From Paenibacillus tarimensis (GTDB lineage: Bacteria > Bacillota > Bacilli > Paenibacillales > Paenibacillaceae): 64,000 bases of DNA. The translations under genes and the position numbers were made by a program. Below, in pieces: positions 50,038 to 61,163 of this stretch. The stretch covers positions 62,001-126,000 of the forward strand of contig NZ_JAKGAO010000024.1 of NCBI RefSeq assembly GCF_021532315.1, given 5' to 3'. The notes below the pieces were generated by a model. That model ran no database searches, was not told the origin of the DNA, and saw only the letters and a list, made by a program, of their open reading frames with translations. The first letter of the stretch is position 1; each line of letters starts with the position of its first letter.

Positions 50038-50994
50038 TTAGGACAGCGACTGGCTCCAGTCATGCACCATATGGCCTTCCAGATACTTCTCACAATCCAG
50101 AGCGGCCATACAGCCGCTGCCCGCGGCCGTAATCGCCTGCCGGTAACGCTGATCCTGCACATCGCCGCATGCGAAAACGCCCGGAATATTCGTTTCCGTC
50201 GTCCCTGGCTTCACAAGAATATAGCCATGCTCATCCGTTTCCACCTGGCCGCCCAAGAATTTCGTATTTGGCGTGTGACCTATTGCCACAAATACGCCGT
50301 CTGTCTCCACTACTTCTTCTTCGCCCGTGGCATTGTTGCGAACCTTAAGACCGGTTACACCCATTCCGCTTGCCATAACCTCAACCGGTGTGCTGTTAAG
50401 CTTCCAGCTGATTTTCTCATTTTCCTTCGCGCGATCCTGCATAATCTTGGAGGCTCGCAGCTCATCCCGGCGATGTACAAGACGCACTTCAGAGGCAAAC
50501 CTTGTCAAGAAGTTCGCTTCTTCCATAGCCGAGTCACCACCACCGACAACGACGATCTTCTTGCCTCGGAAGAAGAAGCCGTCACAGGTGGCACATGTGC
50601 TTACGCCGCGGCCAACGTTCTCCTTCTCGCCCGGAATGCCAAGATATCTTGCAGAAGCACCGGTTGAAATAATAATCGTTTCTGCTTGAAGATCCTCTTG
50701 GCCTTCTACCTTCAAGGTGAATGGGCGCTTGGACAGGTCCACGCTGTTCACCCAGCCGGTCTTAAACTCGGCTCCGAAGCGTTCTGCCTGCTTGCGCATA
50801 TTCGCCATCAGTTCCGGTCCCATAATTCCGTCAGGAAAGCCGGGAAAGTTCTCAACATCCGTCGTGGTTGTCAGCTGGCCGCCTGGCTCAGGCCCTTCAA
50901 TTACTAACGGATTCATATTAGCACGAGCCAGATAGATGGCTGCCGTAAGGCCCGATGGCCCGGTACCGATAATAATGGATTTATAGATGGTCAT
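50038..50994 (-). CDS. trxB: Thioredoxin reductase
   Basis: A 318-residue flavoprotein that reduces thioredoxin with NADPH. FAD-binding IIIGTGPSGLTAAIYLARA, redox-active CATCDG, NADPH-binding VVVGGGDSAMEEA and the C-terminal GVFACGDVQDQRYRQAITAAGSGCMAA are all present. AAAGGAGGG site. It follows the TPR gene by about 45 bases, as in the B. subtilis yvcD-trxB order. Confidence 0.97.
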   Translation of the reverse strand: MTIYKSIIIGTGPSGLTAAIYLARANMNPLVIEGPEPGGQLTTTTDVENFPGFPDGIMGPELMANMRKQAERFGAEFKTGWVNSVDLSKRPFTLKVEGQEDLQAETIIISTGASARYLGIPGEKENVGRGVSTCATCDGFFFRGKKIVVVGGGDSAMEEANFLTRFASEVRLVHRRDELRASKIMQDRAKENEKISWKLNSTPVEVMASGMGVTGLKVRNNATGEEEVVETDGVFVAIGHTPNTKFLGGQVETDEHGYILVKPGTTETNIPGVFACGDVQDQRYRQAITAAGSGCMAALDCEKYLEGHMVHDWSQSLS

Positions 50995-51039
50995 GGATGG
51001 TTGCCCTCCTTTGTACTTATTGTTGAAAAGAAAAGAGTC

Positions 51040-52779
51040 TTACTCCTGCTCAATCCCATCCAAGGCAGGGAAGACGGTTTGCATTTTCTCACGGATACCA
51101 CATACCTCGTCTATCCACTTCGCGTACTTGCTTGCCGTGGCAACTGAAACGCCATACCTGGTCGCCACTTCCTGGTAGGTAACGGCTCTGCGGTGCATCT
51201 TAGCCGTCAGATACTCCAGGGCTGCTGCCCAGCCTTCCGTCTTGCGGATCGGCGGCGCTTCCGGGTACAGCCTGCTTAGGAATTCTACCCAAAGCGTAAG
51301 CAGATCATGCTGGCCGATCATATCATAACGACTCTGCATACGCGTCAGCGCAGTCTCGACTACAGCCTGCCACCGTTCGTGCCAGACCGGCAGACGGGAG
51401 GGCATACGGTTCTGCTCAACCGTTGTTTCCTTTCCCTCTAGCACAGCTTGAAGCGGCTCCGTAACCCCGATCCCCCGGAGAACAAACATCGCAATACGCT
51501 TCAGATAATCATCTTCATCTGCTTCCATCAGGAAATCCTTGAGCGTATCTTTGACCTCGTTGTCCGCAATCATGCCTAACGCTTGAATAACCTGAAGCTT
51601 AGTGCTCCGGTCGCCGTGACGAAGCGCCCAGAAGAAGGACGAACGCACAAGCGGGTCTTTCTTCACCTGGTCTGGCAGATCGTCGGTATCCTTATCCCAC
51701 TGCTTGAACTGTTCCTCAAAGGGAAGATGATACTGGTAGCTAACCGAGGAGGGCAGCACACCATCTTGAAGATGCTTGAGGTAATATTCCGGTATGCCCG
51801 ATTCCCTATCAAGCTTTAGTGCCTGCTTCCAGAGACGTTCGGCTTCATCACGCTTACCCGAGTTGCATGCCGACACAGCCGCGTAATGGAGCAGACAAGG
51901 ATCCTGCTGGTTGTCAGCATCCCTCAGCAGACGCTGCAGATGAACATAAGCATGCTCATGCTCGCCCAGAATACCCATAGTGGTCGCGAGCTTGAAGACA
52001 TGCTCCTGATGAAACGGCACGGTCTTCCGCAGACTCTGAACCAAGACATCAAGCCGCTCCGTATCCTGCCTATGCTGATAAAAGATCGCCAGGTTGCAGA
52101 GTGCGTGCAAGTTGCCGGGCTCCTGGTCCAAGACGCCCTCAATCGTGGTCATGGCTTCGTCAAACAGCCCCATGTAGTAATATGCGAGCGCCAGATTGTT
52201 GCGTGCCGCCGTAAATTCGGGCTGTTTCTCCGTAATAGCCCGCAAGATGCGGACCGCCTCGGCAAATTTGCCTTCCTCCAGCAGCATTCTGGCCTGGTCA
52301 TGCTCGTAGAGCCCTTCGCGGGACTTGATGTTAGCCCGCCTTGGCGGCCTTTCCAGCTCGAAATGAAGCAGATCCATCATTTCCTCTGCTTCATCAAGGA
52401 ATTGGCCTTCTGCATCCTCCTCCAGATACTGGACGAGTGCATCTTCGGCTGCTTCATAATTCTCCATATTGGCAAAATTGTTTGCCATATAAAAGTGGCA
52501 TTCGGTCATGGTAGGATCGAGCTCATCCACAACCCACTTTAAAATTTTGTTCGACTCCTCATAGTTGCCGAGCTCCGATAGAATACCGGCCATATTGCAG
52601 TGGTTTACCGGATTATCCGGTTCATATTCCACGGCACGCCGAAAATATTTCAGTGCCCTGTCATAATGATACCGGTCCAGCGAACGGACCGCGCGTTCGA
52701 AGAAAAACGTGGCGTCCAGCTGAATCGGTATGACATTCGTTCTGCCGCTGCTTACGGCCATCTGTTTCTTCCCTTTCAT
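51040..52779 (-). CDS. TPR-repeat protein with C-terminal HTH (YvcD-like)
   Basis: A protein of about 579 residues. Residues about 20-330 are tandem tetratricopeptide repeats (for example YHYDRALKYFRRAVEYEPDNPVNHCNMAGIL, NLALAYYYMGLFDEAMTTIEGVL), a protein-protein scaffold. The C-terminal 60 residues contain YQEVATRYGVSVATASKYAKWID, which reads as an HTH. Gene order next to trxB matches B. subtilis yvcD, whose function is unknown. ATG 52779 has GGGAGG ten bases upstream; the upstream TTG is nearer to it but less likely. Confidence 0.85.
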   Translation of the reverse strand: MKGKKQMAVSSGRTNVIPIQLDATFFFERAVRSLDRYHYDRALKYFRRAVEYEPDNPVNHCNMAGILSELGNYEESNKILKWVVDELDPTMTECHFYMANNFANMENYEAAEDALVQYLEEDAEGQFLDEAEEMMDLLHFELERPPRRANIKSREGLYEHDQARMLLEEGKFAEAVRILRAITEKQPEFTAARNNLALAYYYMGLFDEAMTTIEGVLDQEPGNLHALCNLAIFYQHRQDTERLDVLVQSLRKTVPFHQEHVFKLATTMGILGEHEHAYVHLQRLLRDADNQQDPCLLHYAAVSACNSGKRDEAERLWKQALKLDRESGIPEYYLKHLQDGVLPSSVSYQYHLPFEEQFKQWDKDTDDLPDQVKKDPLVRSSFFWALRHGDRSTKLQVIQALGMIADNEVKDTLKDFLMEADEDDYLKRIAMFVLRGIGVTEPLQAVLEGKETTVEQNRMPSRLPVWHERWQAVVETALTRMQSRYDMIGQHDLLTLWVEFLSRLYPEAPPIRKTEGWAAALEYLTAKMHRRAVTYQEVATRYGVSVATASKYAKWIDEVCGIREKMQTVFPALDGIEQE

Positions 52780-52866
52780 CCGCAAGGCACCTCCCGTACG
52801 ACGAATTTGCTACGATTATAACACAGTGCAGGTACACCATACACAAACAAAGTATGTGGGCGAATG

Positions 52867-52894
52867 TGCCGGCATGCCCGAAAGCATGCCGGCA
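52867..52894. repeat. Perfect GC-rich hairpin between prs and the TPR gene
   Basis: TGCCGGCATGC-ccgaaa-GCATGCCGGCA, an 11-bp perfect stem without any T-run on either strand. It could be a processing site, a REP-like element or a factor-dependent terminator. Confidence 0.6.
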
Positions 52895-53054
52895 TATGCC
52901 GCCTGGTCAAATCCCTCACTGTCCCCAGCACCAAGGGGCTACCTCCCACCGCCTGCATGCACCCTGCTCCGCCGGTTGTAATCAGTAGAGTCTCCCTGTG
53001 TTGCCGAGTATGCCGCAAACCGCGTTAACGAAAGTACTGCCCGAAGGCAGCCCT

Positions 53055-54005
53055 TTAGATCCCTGCGTTCTTGAACAGGGTGCTAATGGAGCCGCCTTGG
53101 ATGATAATCCGGGTTGCCTCAGCCAGCATAGGCGCTACCGAGATCACCTTGAACCGATCGGAGGTCAGTTCCGGCAGGAAGATGGAGTCGGTCACGACAA
53201 CTTCCTTGATATTCGGGTGATCCAGCCGCTGCACAGCCGGGCCTGAGAAGAGCGGGTGCGTGGCGCATACGTAGATATCTTCCGCGCCGCGTTCCTTCAG
53301 ACTCTCTACTACGTTCACGATCGTGGTTCCCGTATCAATTAAGTCCTCAATAATGATTGGTGTCTGTCCTTCGACATCTCCGATTACGTGCGTAATGACG
53401 GACTCATTATGAGCAGGACGCTTCTTGATCATAATGGCGAACGGGGAATCCAGATAGTTGGCTAGCTTCTCGGCTGTTGATGCCCGTCCGGCATCCGGCG
53501 ATACCACGACCGGATTTTTGATGTTTTTCGACTTCAGATAATCACTAAGCAGGTCAAGGGCAGTCAAATGGTCCACCGGAATGTTGAAGAAGCCCTGGAT
53601 AGCCGGTGCATGTAGGTCCAGCGTAATAATACGGTCTACACCGACCGTTGTCAGCACATCTGCCAGCATCTTGGCGGAAATCGGCTCCCGCGGAGCTGCC
53701 TTGCGTTCCTGACGCGCATAGCCGTAGTATGGCACAATGATATTGATAGTTCGCGCTGAGGCACGTTTGGCCGCATCGATCATCACAAGCAGTTCGACAA
53801 AATTCTCGTTAATTGGATGTGAGAACGACTGGACGAGGAATACATCACAATTCCGGATCGTCTCCTCATAGTGAACGTAGACCTCACCGCTCTTGAAGCG
53901 GGAAATTTTGATTTTGCCGAGCGATACCCCTAATTCCTCACAGATTCTCTCGGCCAGCAGCGGGTTCGAAGAACCCGAGAAAATACGCACCTTATCGCTG
54001 AACAT
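53055..54005 (-). CDS. prs: Ribose-phosphate pyrophosphokinase
   Basis: A 316-residue PRPP synthase making phosphoribosyl pyrophosphate from ribose 5-phosphate and ATP, the precursor used by HisG. FSGSSNPLLAERI, DLHAPAIQGFF and the PRPP loop IIIEDLIDTGTTI are intact. ATG 54005 has a CAGGAGGG site; the upstream start does not. Its place right after the his genes suggests coordinated supply of PRPP. Confidence 0.96.
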   Translation of the reverse strand: MFSDKVRIFSGSSNPLLAERICEELGVSLGKIKISRFKSGEVYVHYEETIRNCDVFLVQSFSHPINENFVELLVMIDAAKRASARTINIIVPYYGYARQERKAAPREPISAKMLADVLTTVGVDRIITLDLHAPAIQGFFNIPVDHLTALDLLSDYLKSKNIKNPVVVSPDAGRASTAEKLANYLDSPFAIMIKKRPAHNESVITHVIGDVEGQTPIIIEDLIDTGTTIVNVVESLKERGAEDIYVCATHPLFSGPAVQRLDHPNIKEVVVTDSIFLPELTSDRFKVISVAPMLAEATRIIIQGGSISTLFKNAGI

Positions 54006-54186
54006 GATACCCTCCTGGAACATTTTGACCGGTCCTTGCGCGAATGCATGCTCTATCTGTATATCCGCCTATTGCAAGCGGCACGACCCTGATTTTACGA
54101 GCGGGATAATCGAAGCCTGCCCTCCATGGGCAGACACCTCCATACTCGTCTTGTCAATTACCATTATACATTGATTTCACGATTTT

Positions 54187-54993
54187 TCAAAAATCGACTA
54201 GAAGGCGCTTTCGCCCATCAAACGTAGCTAACTGCGTATATCCGACTTTTTTCAGAAGCGCACGCGCTTCCTCCAAATATTGGCCAAGCCTCTCCGGCTG
54301 GTGCGCATCCGACCCAATGGTGACCGGAATGCCCTGTTCATGAGCATACTGCAGCATACGTGCGGACGGAAACATCTCGGCGGCAGGCATCCGCAGGCCG
54401 GAGGCATTCAGCTCAATCGCCAGCCCATGGCGCTTCACCGCGTCAAGCGCGGCATTTTCCAGATGGGTGACATCAGCCTCCGGCGCATAACCAAACCGCT
54501 TGATCACATCAATATGCCCGATATAATCATATAAGCCGGTAGCCGCCGCCTTCTGCACGGCATCATAATACTGCTCATACACCGTCATCCGGTCACGGCC
54601 CTCCCAGCCCGCTGTCTGACGGAAGTCTGTAATATCCCACTCGCCAAGAAAATGGACCGAACCGATCACGTAGTCCCACGGATAAGCGCGGATGATTCGT
54701 TCAATATCTTCTTCATAGCCTTCAATATAATCGCCTTCCAGACCGACCCGGATATCGATCCGCCCTTTGTACTTCTCCTTCAGCTGGAGGCATTCCTCCA
54801 CATATCGCGGCAGCTCGTCCATCGGCATCGCCATCTCCGGCAGATAGGTCATGGGGTCAACATGAATCAGCGGCATATGATCGGAAAGACCGATCTGCGC
54901 CAAGCCGATTTCCATCCCCCTGATCACGTACTCCTCAAGGGAGCCAACCGCATGTCCGCAGCGTGCATGGTGGGTATGATAATCGATTTTCAT
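54187..54993 (-). CDS. hisJ: Histidinol-phosphatase, PHP type
   Basis: A 268-residue PHP-superfamily phosphatase removing phosphate from histidinol phosphate. Metal ligands in DYHTHHARCGHAVGSLEEY, YVIGSVHFLGEWD, YIGHIDVIKRFG and TIGSDAHQPERLG. It is the HisJ/HisK type of Firmicutes, not the HAD-type HisB fusion, which fits the short HisB below. It lies about 20 bases after hisIE. Confidence 0.93.
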   Translation of the reverse strand: MKIDYHTHHARCGHAVGSLEEYVIRGMEIGLAQIGLSDHMPLIHVDPMTYLPEMAMPMDELPRYVEECLQLKEKYKGRIDIRVGLEGDYIEGYEEDIERIIRAYPWDYVIGSVHFLGEWDITDFRQTAGWEGRDRMTVYEQYYDAVQKAAATGLYDYIGHIDVIKRFGYAPEADVTHLENAALDAVKRHGLAIELNASGLRMPAAEMFPSARMLQYAHEQGIPVTIGSDAHQPERLGQYLEEARALLKKVGYTQLATFDGRKRLLVDF

Positions 54994-55013
54994 AGCGTCA
55001 GTACCGGCCTTTC

Positions 55014-55715
55014 TCAGCGCATTTTATTCGTCGTAGGCTTATTGTGGCGAGCCCCAAGCTCGCGCATAATGTCATCCAGCGGCAATCCCCGTTCACGCAG
55101 CAGCACCATTAGGTGAAAAATAAGGTCTGCCGCTTCGCTGCGCAGCTCATCGTTATCCTGATTTTTGGCCGCGATAATGACTTCGGCTGACTCCTCGCCA
55201 ACCTTCTTCAAGATCTTGTCGACACCCTTCTCGAACAAATAAGTCGTGTAGGTGCCCTCAGGCCGTTCTGCATAACGGCGGGCTATAATGGCCTCCAGCT
55301 CATTGAGCATCCGGAAACGGTCACTGCCTGCTGCCTCTTCAGCCGTTACAGACTGATCAGGCTCACCGTTATCCCCTTCGACCGGTATGCTGTTGAAAAA
55401 GCAAGTGTACTGCCCCGTATGGCAGGCTGCCCCCTTCTGCTTCGCACGGATCAGCAGTGTATCCCCGTCGCAATCATAGTGCATGGACACGATCCGCTGC
55501 GTATGCCCCGAGGTGCCGCCCTTGTGCCACAGCTCATCCCTCGAGCGGCTCCAAAACCAGGTTTCACCCGACTCAATGGACCTTGCAAGCGATTCCCGGT
55601 TCATATAAGCAAGCATTAGTACTTCCTTGCTCACCGCATCCTGCACAATCGCCGGAACCAATCCGTCTGTGTTCCAGCGGATCTGGCTTTCCAGTTCCCC
55701 AAGCCCTGCACTCAT
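55014..55715 (-). CDS. hisIE: Bifunctional phosphoribosyl-AMP cyclohydrolase / phosphoribosyl-ATP pyrophosphatase
   Basis: A 233-residue fusion. The N-terminal HisI domain has [24 protein letters not shown] and [10 protein letters not shown] (zinc ligands); the C-terminal HisE domain has the helices [19 protein letters not shown] and [15 protein letters not shown]. It performs steps 2 and 3 of histidine synthesis. It overlaps hisF by four bases. Confidence 0.96.
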   Translation of the reverse strand: MSAGLGELESQIRWNTDGLVPAIVQDAVSKEVLMLAYMNRESLARSIESGETWFWSRSRDELWHKGGTSGHTQRIVSMHYDCDGDTLLIRAKQKGAACHTGQYTCFFNSIPVEGDNGEPDQSVTAEEAAGSDRFRMLNELEAIIARRYAERPEGTYTTYLFEKGVDKILKKVGEESAEVIIAAKNQDNDELRSEAADLIFHLMVLLRERGLPLDDIMRELGARHNKPTTNKMR

Positions 55716-56470
55716 CGCACTTCCACTCCTTTGCCCCGCAGGTCTTCCTTGACCTCGCCGATCGTCATTTCCTTATAGTGAAAAATCGTAGCTGCCAGGC
55801 CTGCATCCGCATGCCCCTGCTCGAACACATCGTAAAAATGGTCAATCTTGCCGGCCCCACCGGAGGCGATGACCGGAATGGATACCATATCAGAAACCGC
55901 GCGTGTCAGCTTCAGATCAAAGCCATCCTTCGTGCCGTCGGCATCCATGCTGGTCAGCAGAATCTCACCCGCCCCCAGTGACTCTACGCGCTTCACCCAC
56001 TCCAAAGCCTTCAGCCCGGTCGCATTGCGCCCCCCATGGGTATAGACTTCCCACTCGCCCCATTCGGGATTGAACTTCGCATCTATCGCCACAACAATAC
56101 ACTGCGAGCCAAACTTCCGCGCTCCCTCGGAAACCAGCTCCGGACTGCGGATCGCCGCCGTGTTAATGCCGATCTTGTCAGCCCCTGCCCGCAGCAGGCG
56201 CTTCATATCATCTACATGGCCGATCCCGCCGCCTACAGTGAAAGGGATGGTAATTTCGCCCGCTGTCTGTCGGACGACCTCAACCATTGTAGCCCTTCCT
56301 TCATGGGAAGCCGATATATCCAGGAATACAAGCTCGTCCGCGCCTTCCCGGTCATAGGTTGCCGCCAGCTCCACGGGATCCCCGGCATCCCGCAGGTTAA
56401 CAAAATTTACGCCCTTCACGACCCGCCCGTCCTTCACATCAAGGCAGGGTATAATACGCTTTGCCAACAT
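55712..56470 (-). CDS. hisF: Imidazole glycerol phosphate synthase cyclase subunit HisF
   Basis: A 252-residue barrel. Catalytic Asp residues lie in [15 protein letters not shown] and [20 protein letters not shown] and [11 protein letters not shown] bind the phosphates. It is HisF rather than HisA, judging by the CLDVKDG start and the [15 protein letters not shown] insertion. It works with HisH. The 98 bases before it are where hisA would be expected. Confidence 0.97.
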   Translation of the reverse strand: MLAKRIIPCLDVKDGRVVKGVNFVNLRDAGDPVELAATYDREGADELVFLDISASHEGRATMVEVVRQTAGEITIPFTVGGGIGHVDDMKRLLRAGADKIGINTAAIRSPELVSEGARKFGSQCIVVAIDAKFNPEWGEWEVYTHGGRNATGLKALEWVKRVESLGAGEILLTSMDADGTKDGFDLKLTRAVSDMVSIPVIASGGAGKIDHFYDVFEQGHADAGLAATIFHYKEMTIGEVKEDLRGKGVEVR

Positions 56471-56568
56471 CGGTCATCTTCTCCTCTCACAAGCTGCAGG
56501 CTGGCCTGCTATCAGCTCCGGCTCCGCAGCGGCCTGCTCGCTACAGCATGCCGTCTCTTAGAGACATA

Positions 56569-57183
56569 TCATGCCTCAGGCCTGCCGCTAAGCTTAAGGA
56601 AATTAGCCAGCAGCTGCATCCCCAGCTCCCCGCTCTTCTCCGGATGGAACTGCATGCCATAGATGTTATCTCTTCCGACAATCGCCGTTACATGCTGGTA
56701 ATAGTCGGTTGTTGCAAGCAGATGCTCATCCCGCTCCGGCCGTGCATGAAAGGAGTGAACAAAGTAGACATGCCCTTCAGCCAGGCCCTCAAACAGCGGG
56801 CTCTTCTGCCTGAACTCCAGCTTGTTCCACCCCATGTGCGGAATTTTGTAGCTTCCTTCGAAGCGGACCACACTGCCCGGCAGCAGGCCCAGGCCCGCAT
56901 TAGCGCCGTGCTCCTCACCGGAGGTGAACAGCAGCTGCATACCGAGACAAATGCCAAGCAGCGGCTTCCCTGAGGCTGCATAGCGTCTTGTCACCTCATC
57001 CAGTCCGGTATCCCGCAGGTTTTGCATCGCATCCCCAAAAGCCCCGACGCCGGGAAGAATCGCGGCATCCGCAGACATAATGGTCTCTTCATCCGAGGCG
57101 AGGACTGCCGGGTAACCAAGCCGTTCAATCGCCTTGCTGACGCTGTGCAGATTTCCCATGCCATAATCGATGATTGCAATCAT
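56569..57183 (-). CDS. hisH: Imidazole glycerol phosphate synthase glutamine amidotransferase subunit HisH
   Basis: A 204-residue class I amidotransferase feeding ammonia to HisF. Catalytic Cys in GICLGMQLLF, His and Glu in GMQFHPEKSGELG. Begins MIAIIDYGMGNLHS. It follows hisB by 5 bases. Confidence 0.97.
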   Translation of the reverse strand: MIAIIDYGMGNLHSVSKAIERLGYPAVLASDEETIMSADAAILPGVGAFGDAMQNLRDTGLDEVTRRYAASGKPLLGICLGMQLLFTSGEEHGANAGLGLLPGSVVRFEGSYKIPHMGWNKLEFRQKSPLFEGLAEGHVYFVHSFHARPERDEHLLATTDYYQHVTAIVGRDNIYGMQFHPEKSGELGMQLLANFLKLSGRPEA

Positions 57184-57188
57184 GATGC

Positions 57189-57785
57189 CTACAGCACTCC
57201 CTTCGTGGAGGGCACTCCTTGTACGCGTGGATCAATGGAAGTCGCTTCATCAAGCGCGCGACCCAGAGCCTTGAACACCGCTTCGATCATATGATGCGTG
57301 TTCTTGCCGTAATGTACAATAACATGCAGTGTGATACGCGACTCCAGCGCAAGCTTCCATAGAAACTCATGAACAAGCTCGGTATGGAAGCTGCCCACCG
57401 TTGAAGACGGATACTCAGCACGGTACTCGAAATGCGGACGATTGCTCACATCAATCACAACCTGTGCCAGCGCCTCATCCATCGGAACGAACACACTGGC
57501 GTACCGCTTGATGCCCCGCTTGTCGCCAAGGGCCTCACGAAGCGTCTGACCGAGACAGATTCCGATGTCTTCCACGGTATGGTGGTCATCAATGTCGACA
57601 TCCCCCCGCGCTTCAACCTTCAGGTCGAACTGACCATGCTTTGTGAACAAATCCAGCATATGATTCAGGAACGGTACATCCGTCTCAATCTCGGATTGGC
57701 CGGTACCATCCACTGCAAAGGATAGCTTGATATCGGTTTCGTTCGTCTTGCGCGCCACTTCTGCCGCACGTCTTGCCTCTGTCAT
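57189..57785 (-). CDS. hisB: Imidazoleglycerol-phosphate dehydratase
   Basis: A 198-residue monofunctional HisB with the two metal-binding DHHTVEDIGI and HMIEAVFKALGRAL motifs. No HAD phosphatase domain is fused, consistent with a separate HisJ. ATG 57785 has an AAGGG site; the longer frame upstream is unsupported. Confidence 0.96.
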   Translation of the reverse strand: MTEARRAAEVARKTNETDIKLSFAVDGTGQSEIETDVPFLNHMLDLFTKHGQFDLKVEARGDVDIDDHHTVEDIGICLGQTLREALGDKRGIKRYASVFVPMDEALAQVVIDVSNRPHFEYRAEYPSSTVGSFHTELVHEFLWKLALESRITLHVIVHYGKNTHHMIEAVFKALGRALDEATSIDPRVQGVPSTKGVL

Positions 57786-57868
57786 CGTTTTGACCCTTCT
57801 TTCCCTATAAAATATCACACAAGGGTGCCTGTCTGCCTGATAGCCCCTGTGTGCTTGTCTTTGCTCTA

Positions 57869-59161
57869 CTAATCCTTGATCCTCTCACGCTCAAGACGGA
57901 TCTCAACCGCTCTTGCATGCCCTTCCAGCCCTTCGTGGCGGGCCAGCGTCATAATCTTTTCGCCGCTTGCCATCAATGCTTCCTTGCTGTAGTAAATCAG
58001 ACTTGATTTCTTAAGAAAATCATCCACATTGACCGGGGATGAGAACCGCGCCGTGCCATTAGTCGGAATGATATGATTCGGACCGGCAAAATAATCGCCA
58101 ACCGGCTCCGAGCTGTAAGGGCCCAGGAAGATAGCCCCCGCATTCTCGATCATGCCCAGATAGCGCATAGGGTCCTCCGTCATCACTTCCAGATGCTCCG
58201 GCGCAAGCCGGTTAACAACCGCTATCCCTTCCTCAAGCGAGCTTACAGTCAAAATAGCCCCGTAGTCATCAATTGACCGGCGGGCGATCGCCTCTCTAGG
58301 CAGCACAGCAAGCTGCTTCTCCACCTCTGCCGCAACCGTCTCAGCCAGCTTCTTAGATGGTGTTATCAGGATTGCGGAAGCCATCTCATCATGCTCGGCC
58401 TGGGAAAGGAGATCCGCTGCCACATAGGCCGGGTCAGCGGAGTCGTCAGCCAGCACGATAATTTCACTCGGCCCGGCAATGCTGTCAATACTGACCGCAC
58501 CGAAGACCAGCCGCTTGGCTAGTGCAACGTAAATATTTCCTGGTCCGCATATTTTATCGACAGGAGGTATGGATGCCGTGCCATAAGCCAGCGCAGCAAC
58601 GGCCTGAGCGCCGCCTACGCGGTACATCTCCTTCACACCGGCTTCAGCTGCCGTTACGAGTATGTAAGGATCAATTCCTTCCTTGCCGCCTGTAGATGGC
58701 GGAGTGACCATCACGATCTCCGGCACACCGGCAACCTGGGCCGGTATGACGTTCATCAGAACGGAGGAAGGATACGCTGCTTTGCCGCCCGGCACATACA
58801 GGCCAACCCGCTTAAGCGGACGCAAAATCTGGCCCAGCATCGTGCCGTCGGGCTGCAGATCCATCCATGACTTGCGCATCTGCTTCTCATGGAAAGCACG
58901 GATATTAACAGCAGCCTCGCGGATCGCTGTCAGAAACTCGGCATCCACCCGGTCATAAGCCGCCTGTATCTCTTCCTCCGGTACACGCAGGGAGCCGGCT
59001 TCGAGCCGCACACCATCGAACTGCTCCGTGTATCGCAGCAGAGCAGCGTCCCCTTCCTTCTGCACAGCTGCGACAATCTGGCGAACCGCCTCGTTCTGTT
59101 CCGGCGTGCCGTACTCCACCTCGCGTTTCAATTGAAATTGATCTGCAGCCAATATGCGCAT
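57869..59161 (-). CDS. hisD: Histidinol dehydrogenase
   Basis: A 430-residue zinc enzyme making the last two oxidations to histidine. Signature [45 protein letters not shown] (zinc ligands), [13 protein letters not shown] and [21 protein letters not shown] site before the ATG. Confidence 0.97.
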   Translation of the reverse strand: MRILAADQFQLKREVEYGTPEQNEAVRQIVAAVQKEGDAALLRYTEQFDGVRLEAGSLRVPEEEIQAAYDRVDAEFLTAIREAAVNIRAFHEKQMRKSWMDLQPDGTMLGQILRPLKRVGLYVPGGKAAYPSSVLMNVIPAQVAGVPEIVMVTPPSTGGKEGIDPYILVTAAEAGVKEMYRVGGAQAVAALAYGTASIPPVDKICGPGNIYVALAKRLVFGAVSIDSIAGPSEIIVLADDSADPAYVAADLLSQAEHDEMASAILITPSKKLAETVAAEVEKQLAVLPREAIARRSIDDYGAILTVSSLEEGIAVVNRLAPEHLEVMTEDPMRYLGMIENAGAIFLGPYSSEPVGDYFAGPNHIIPTNGTARFSSPVNVDDFLKKSSLIYYSKEALMASGEKIMTLARHEGLEGHARAVEIRLERERIKD

Positions 59162-59209
59162 GCCTTTATCCCTCCCGAAATCACTCTGTTCGCTTATTAT
59201 AACTGCCTG

Positions 59210-59851
59210 TCAGGCTTTAGCGGAAATGGTCTTCTGCAGCCTGTCACACAAGCTTTGGATCGCCTCGTTCTTCATCCGGTAGCTGACACGGTTGGCAATC
59301 AGCCTGCTTGTAATACCGAAGATAGATTCCATCTCCACCAGTCCGTTCTCCCGCAGCGTCTGCCCCGTTTCGACCATATCGACAATCCGGTCTGCCAATC
59401 CGATAAGCGGCGCCAGCTCAATGGAGCCGTTCAGCTTAATAACCTCCACCTGCTGCCCCTGCTCCCGGAAGTACTGCGAAGCCACATTCGGATACTTGGT
59501 CGCCACGCGCGGATGAATGACCGGCTTCCAGTCCGGCAACCCGATAACCGACATCCGGCATTTTGCAATGCCGAGATCCAGCAGTTCATAAACATCCTTG
59601 TTCTCTTCCATCAGCACGTCCTTGCCGACAATGCCGATGTCGGCTACACCGTATTCCACATAAGTCGGCACGTCCACCGGCTTGGCCATGATGAATGCCA
59701 TTCCCGCTTCGGGGGCTTCAATAATAAGCTTTCGTGTATCATCAAAATCCTCCGGTATTGGCAGGCCCGCCTCCCGGAACAGCTTGGAAGCCTGCTTATA
59801 GATCCGGCCTTTCGGCATTGCTACCTTCAACAATTCCTCATAACCGCTCAT
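59210..59851 (-). CDS. hisG: ATP phosphoribosyltransferase, short form
   Basis: A 213-residue HisG of the short type, which lacks the C-terminal regulatory domain and needs His[39 protein letters not shown] and [14 protein letters not shown] are visible. It joins ATP and PRPP in the first step of the pathway. The start overlaps the hisZ stop by four bases. Confidence 0.97.
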   Translation of the reverse strand: MSGYEELLKVAMPKGRIYKQASKLFREAGLPIPEDFDDTRKLIIEAPEAGMAFIMAKPVDVPTYVEYGVADIGIVGKDVLMEENKDVYELLDLGIAKCRMSVIGLPDWKPVIHPRVATKYPNVASQYFREQGQQVEVIKLNGSIELAPLIGLADRIVDMVETGQTLRENGLVEMESIFGITSRLIANRVSYRMKNEAIQSLCDRLQKTISAKA

Positions 59852-61086
59852 TTGTCCGCAAGCCTCCCTTGTCGTCCTGTCAGCCGCTCCGGCTCGCCTC
59901 CGTAAAACCCGGCATACGAGCCGTAAGCCGTTCCTTTATATATAAGCTGTCCCAGATTATCCGCTGCTGGACGGTTCTGGTATTCCATTTGTTCGGTTAT
60001 AACAGTATGCCCGTCAGCTCTTAGGATCAGGGCCTCCTTAATAGCCTCTGCACGGCCGGCAGCGTTATATCCAATAAGTATCCGCTGTTCTTCCCCCGAT
60101 GCGTCATCACCGATCAGTTCCACAATTCTGGTAGTCTTCAGCGCAAAGCCTGTAGCCGGGGCCGGGCGTCCAAACTGCTTCAGCAGGTTGTCATAACGTC
60201 CGCCGCTTACGACGGGGAAGCCCAAATCTGCCGCATAGCCTTCAAAGGTCATACCTGTATAATAGGAAAAATCACCGATCATGGTCAGGTCAATCAGCAC
60301 ATGCTCGGTCACTCCGTATTCCTGCAGTACATTCCACATCTCGCAGAGATGGTTAATGGAGGCCCGGGCTGTCGGGTCGCTGCTGAGATTCAGCGCCTGT
60401 GCACAAACCTCCTGGCCGCCTCTTAAGCGGAGAATATCCTCAAGCTCCTGGCGCACTGGACCGGAAAGCGATAGATTCTGCAGCTGCTCCCGGTATCCGA
60501 CATAGTCGCGGCCCAGCAAACAGGCCTTCAACGCCTCCTGTGCGTCAGCTCGTCCTTGAAGCGTTTCCTCGAATAAGCCATTCAGGAAGCCAACATGGCC
60601 AATAGCGATTTTGAAGCGTTGTACACCCGCTGCCTTAAGGGATGCAATGGCAAGCGCCACGACTTCGGCATCCGCTTCCGCTGACGGGTCTCCAACGAGC
60701 TCCACGCCCGTCTGGTAGAATTCCGCCTCTCTCCCTGCCTCCTCTTCAATGGCACGGAACACATTGGAGTGGTAGGAGAGGCGAAGCGGGAATGGCGTTT
60801 CTTTCAGCAGAGAAGAGACCACCCGGGCTATAGGCGCCGTCATATCGGAGCGCAGCACGAGTGTCGTCCCCCGGTTATTAAGAAGCTTGAACAGCTTAGA
60901 GTCAGACGTGCTGCTTGCCACGCCAACCGTATCGTAATATTCCATAGTAGGTGTCATGATCTGTTCATATCCCCAGCGGTGCATACAGTCCAGCACATGA
61001 CGCTCAATGTGGCGCAGCTTGGAGACCGCTTCCGGCAGATAGTCCTTCACACCGGTCGGTTTTTCAAATACTTTCGGTTTGGACAT
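59848..61086 (-). CDS. hisZ: ATP phosphoribosyltransferase regulatory subunit HisZ
   Basis: A protein of about 412 residues similar to histidyl-tRNA synthetase ([53 protein letters not shown]) but without a full anticodon-binding domain. It is the HisZ partner of the short HisG and senses histidine. First gene of the his operon. ATG 61086 preceded by AAGGTGAAAC. Confidence 0.95.
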   Translation of the reverse strand: MSKPKVFEKPTGVKDYLPEAVSKLRHIERHVLDCMHRWGYEQIMTPTMEYYDTVGVASSTSDSKLFKLLNNRGTTLVLRSDMTAPIARVVSSLLKETPFPLRLSYHSNVFRAIEEEAGREAEFYQTGVELVGDPSAEADAEVVALAIASLKAAGVQRFKIAIGHVGFLNGLFEETLQGRADAQEALKACLLGRDYVGYREQLQNLSLSGPVRQELEDILRLRGGQEVCAQALNLSSDPTARASINHLCEMWNVLQEYGVTEHVLIDLTMIGDFSYYTGMTFEGYAADLGFPVVSGGRYDNLLKQFGRPAPATGFALKTTRIVELIGDDASGEEQRILIGYNAAGRAEAIKEALILRADGHTVITEQMEYQNRPAADNLGQLIYKGTAYGSYAGFYGGEPERLTGRQGRLADK

Positions 61087-61163
61087 CACGTTTCACCTTC
61101 AGTCACTTTAGTGTGTTAATGTACTACCATGTTACCATACTGCCAAAATAAAGGATAGTCGAT

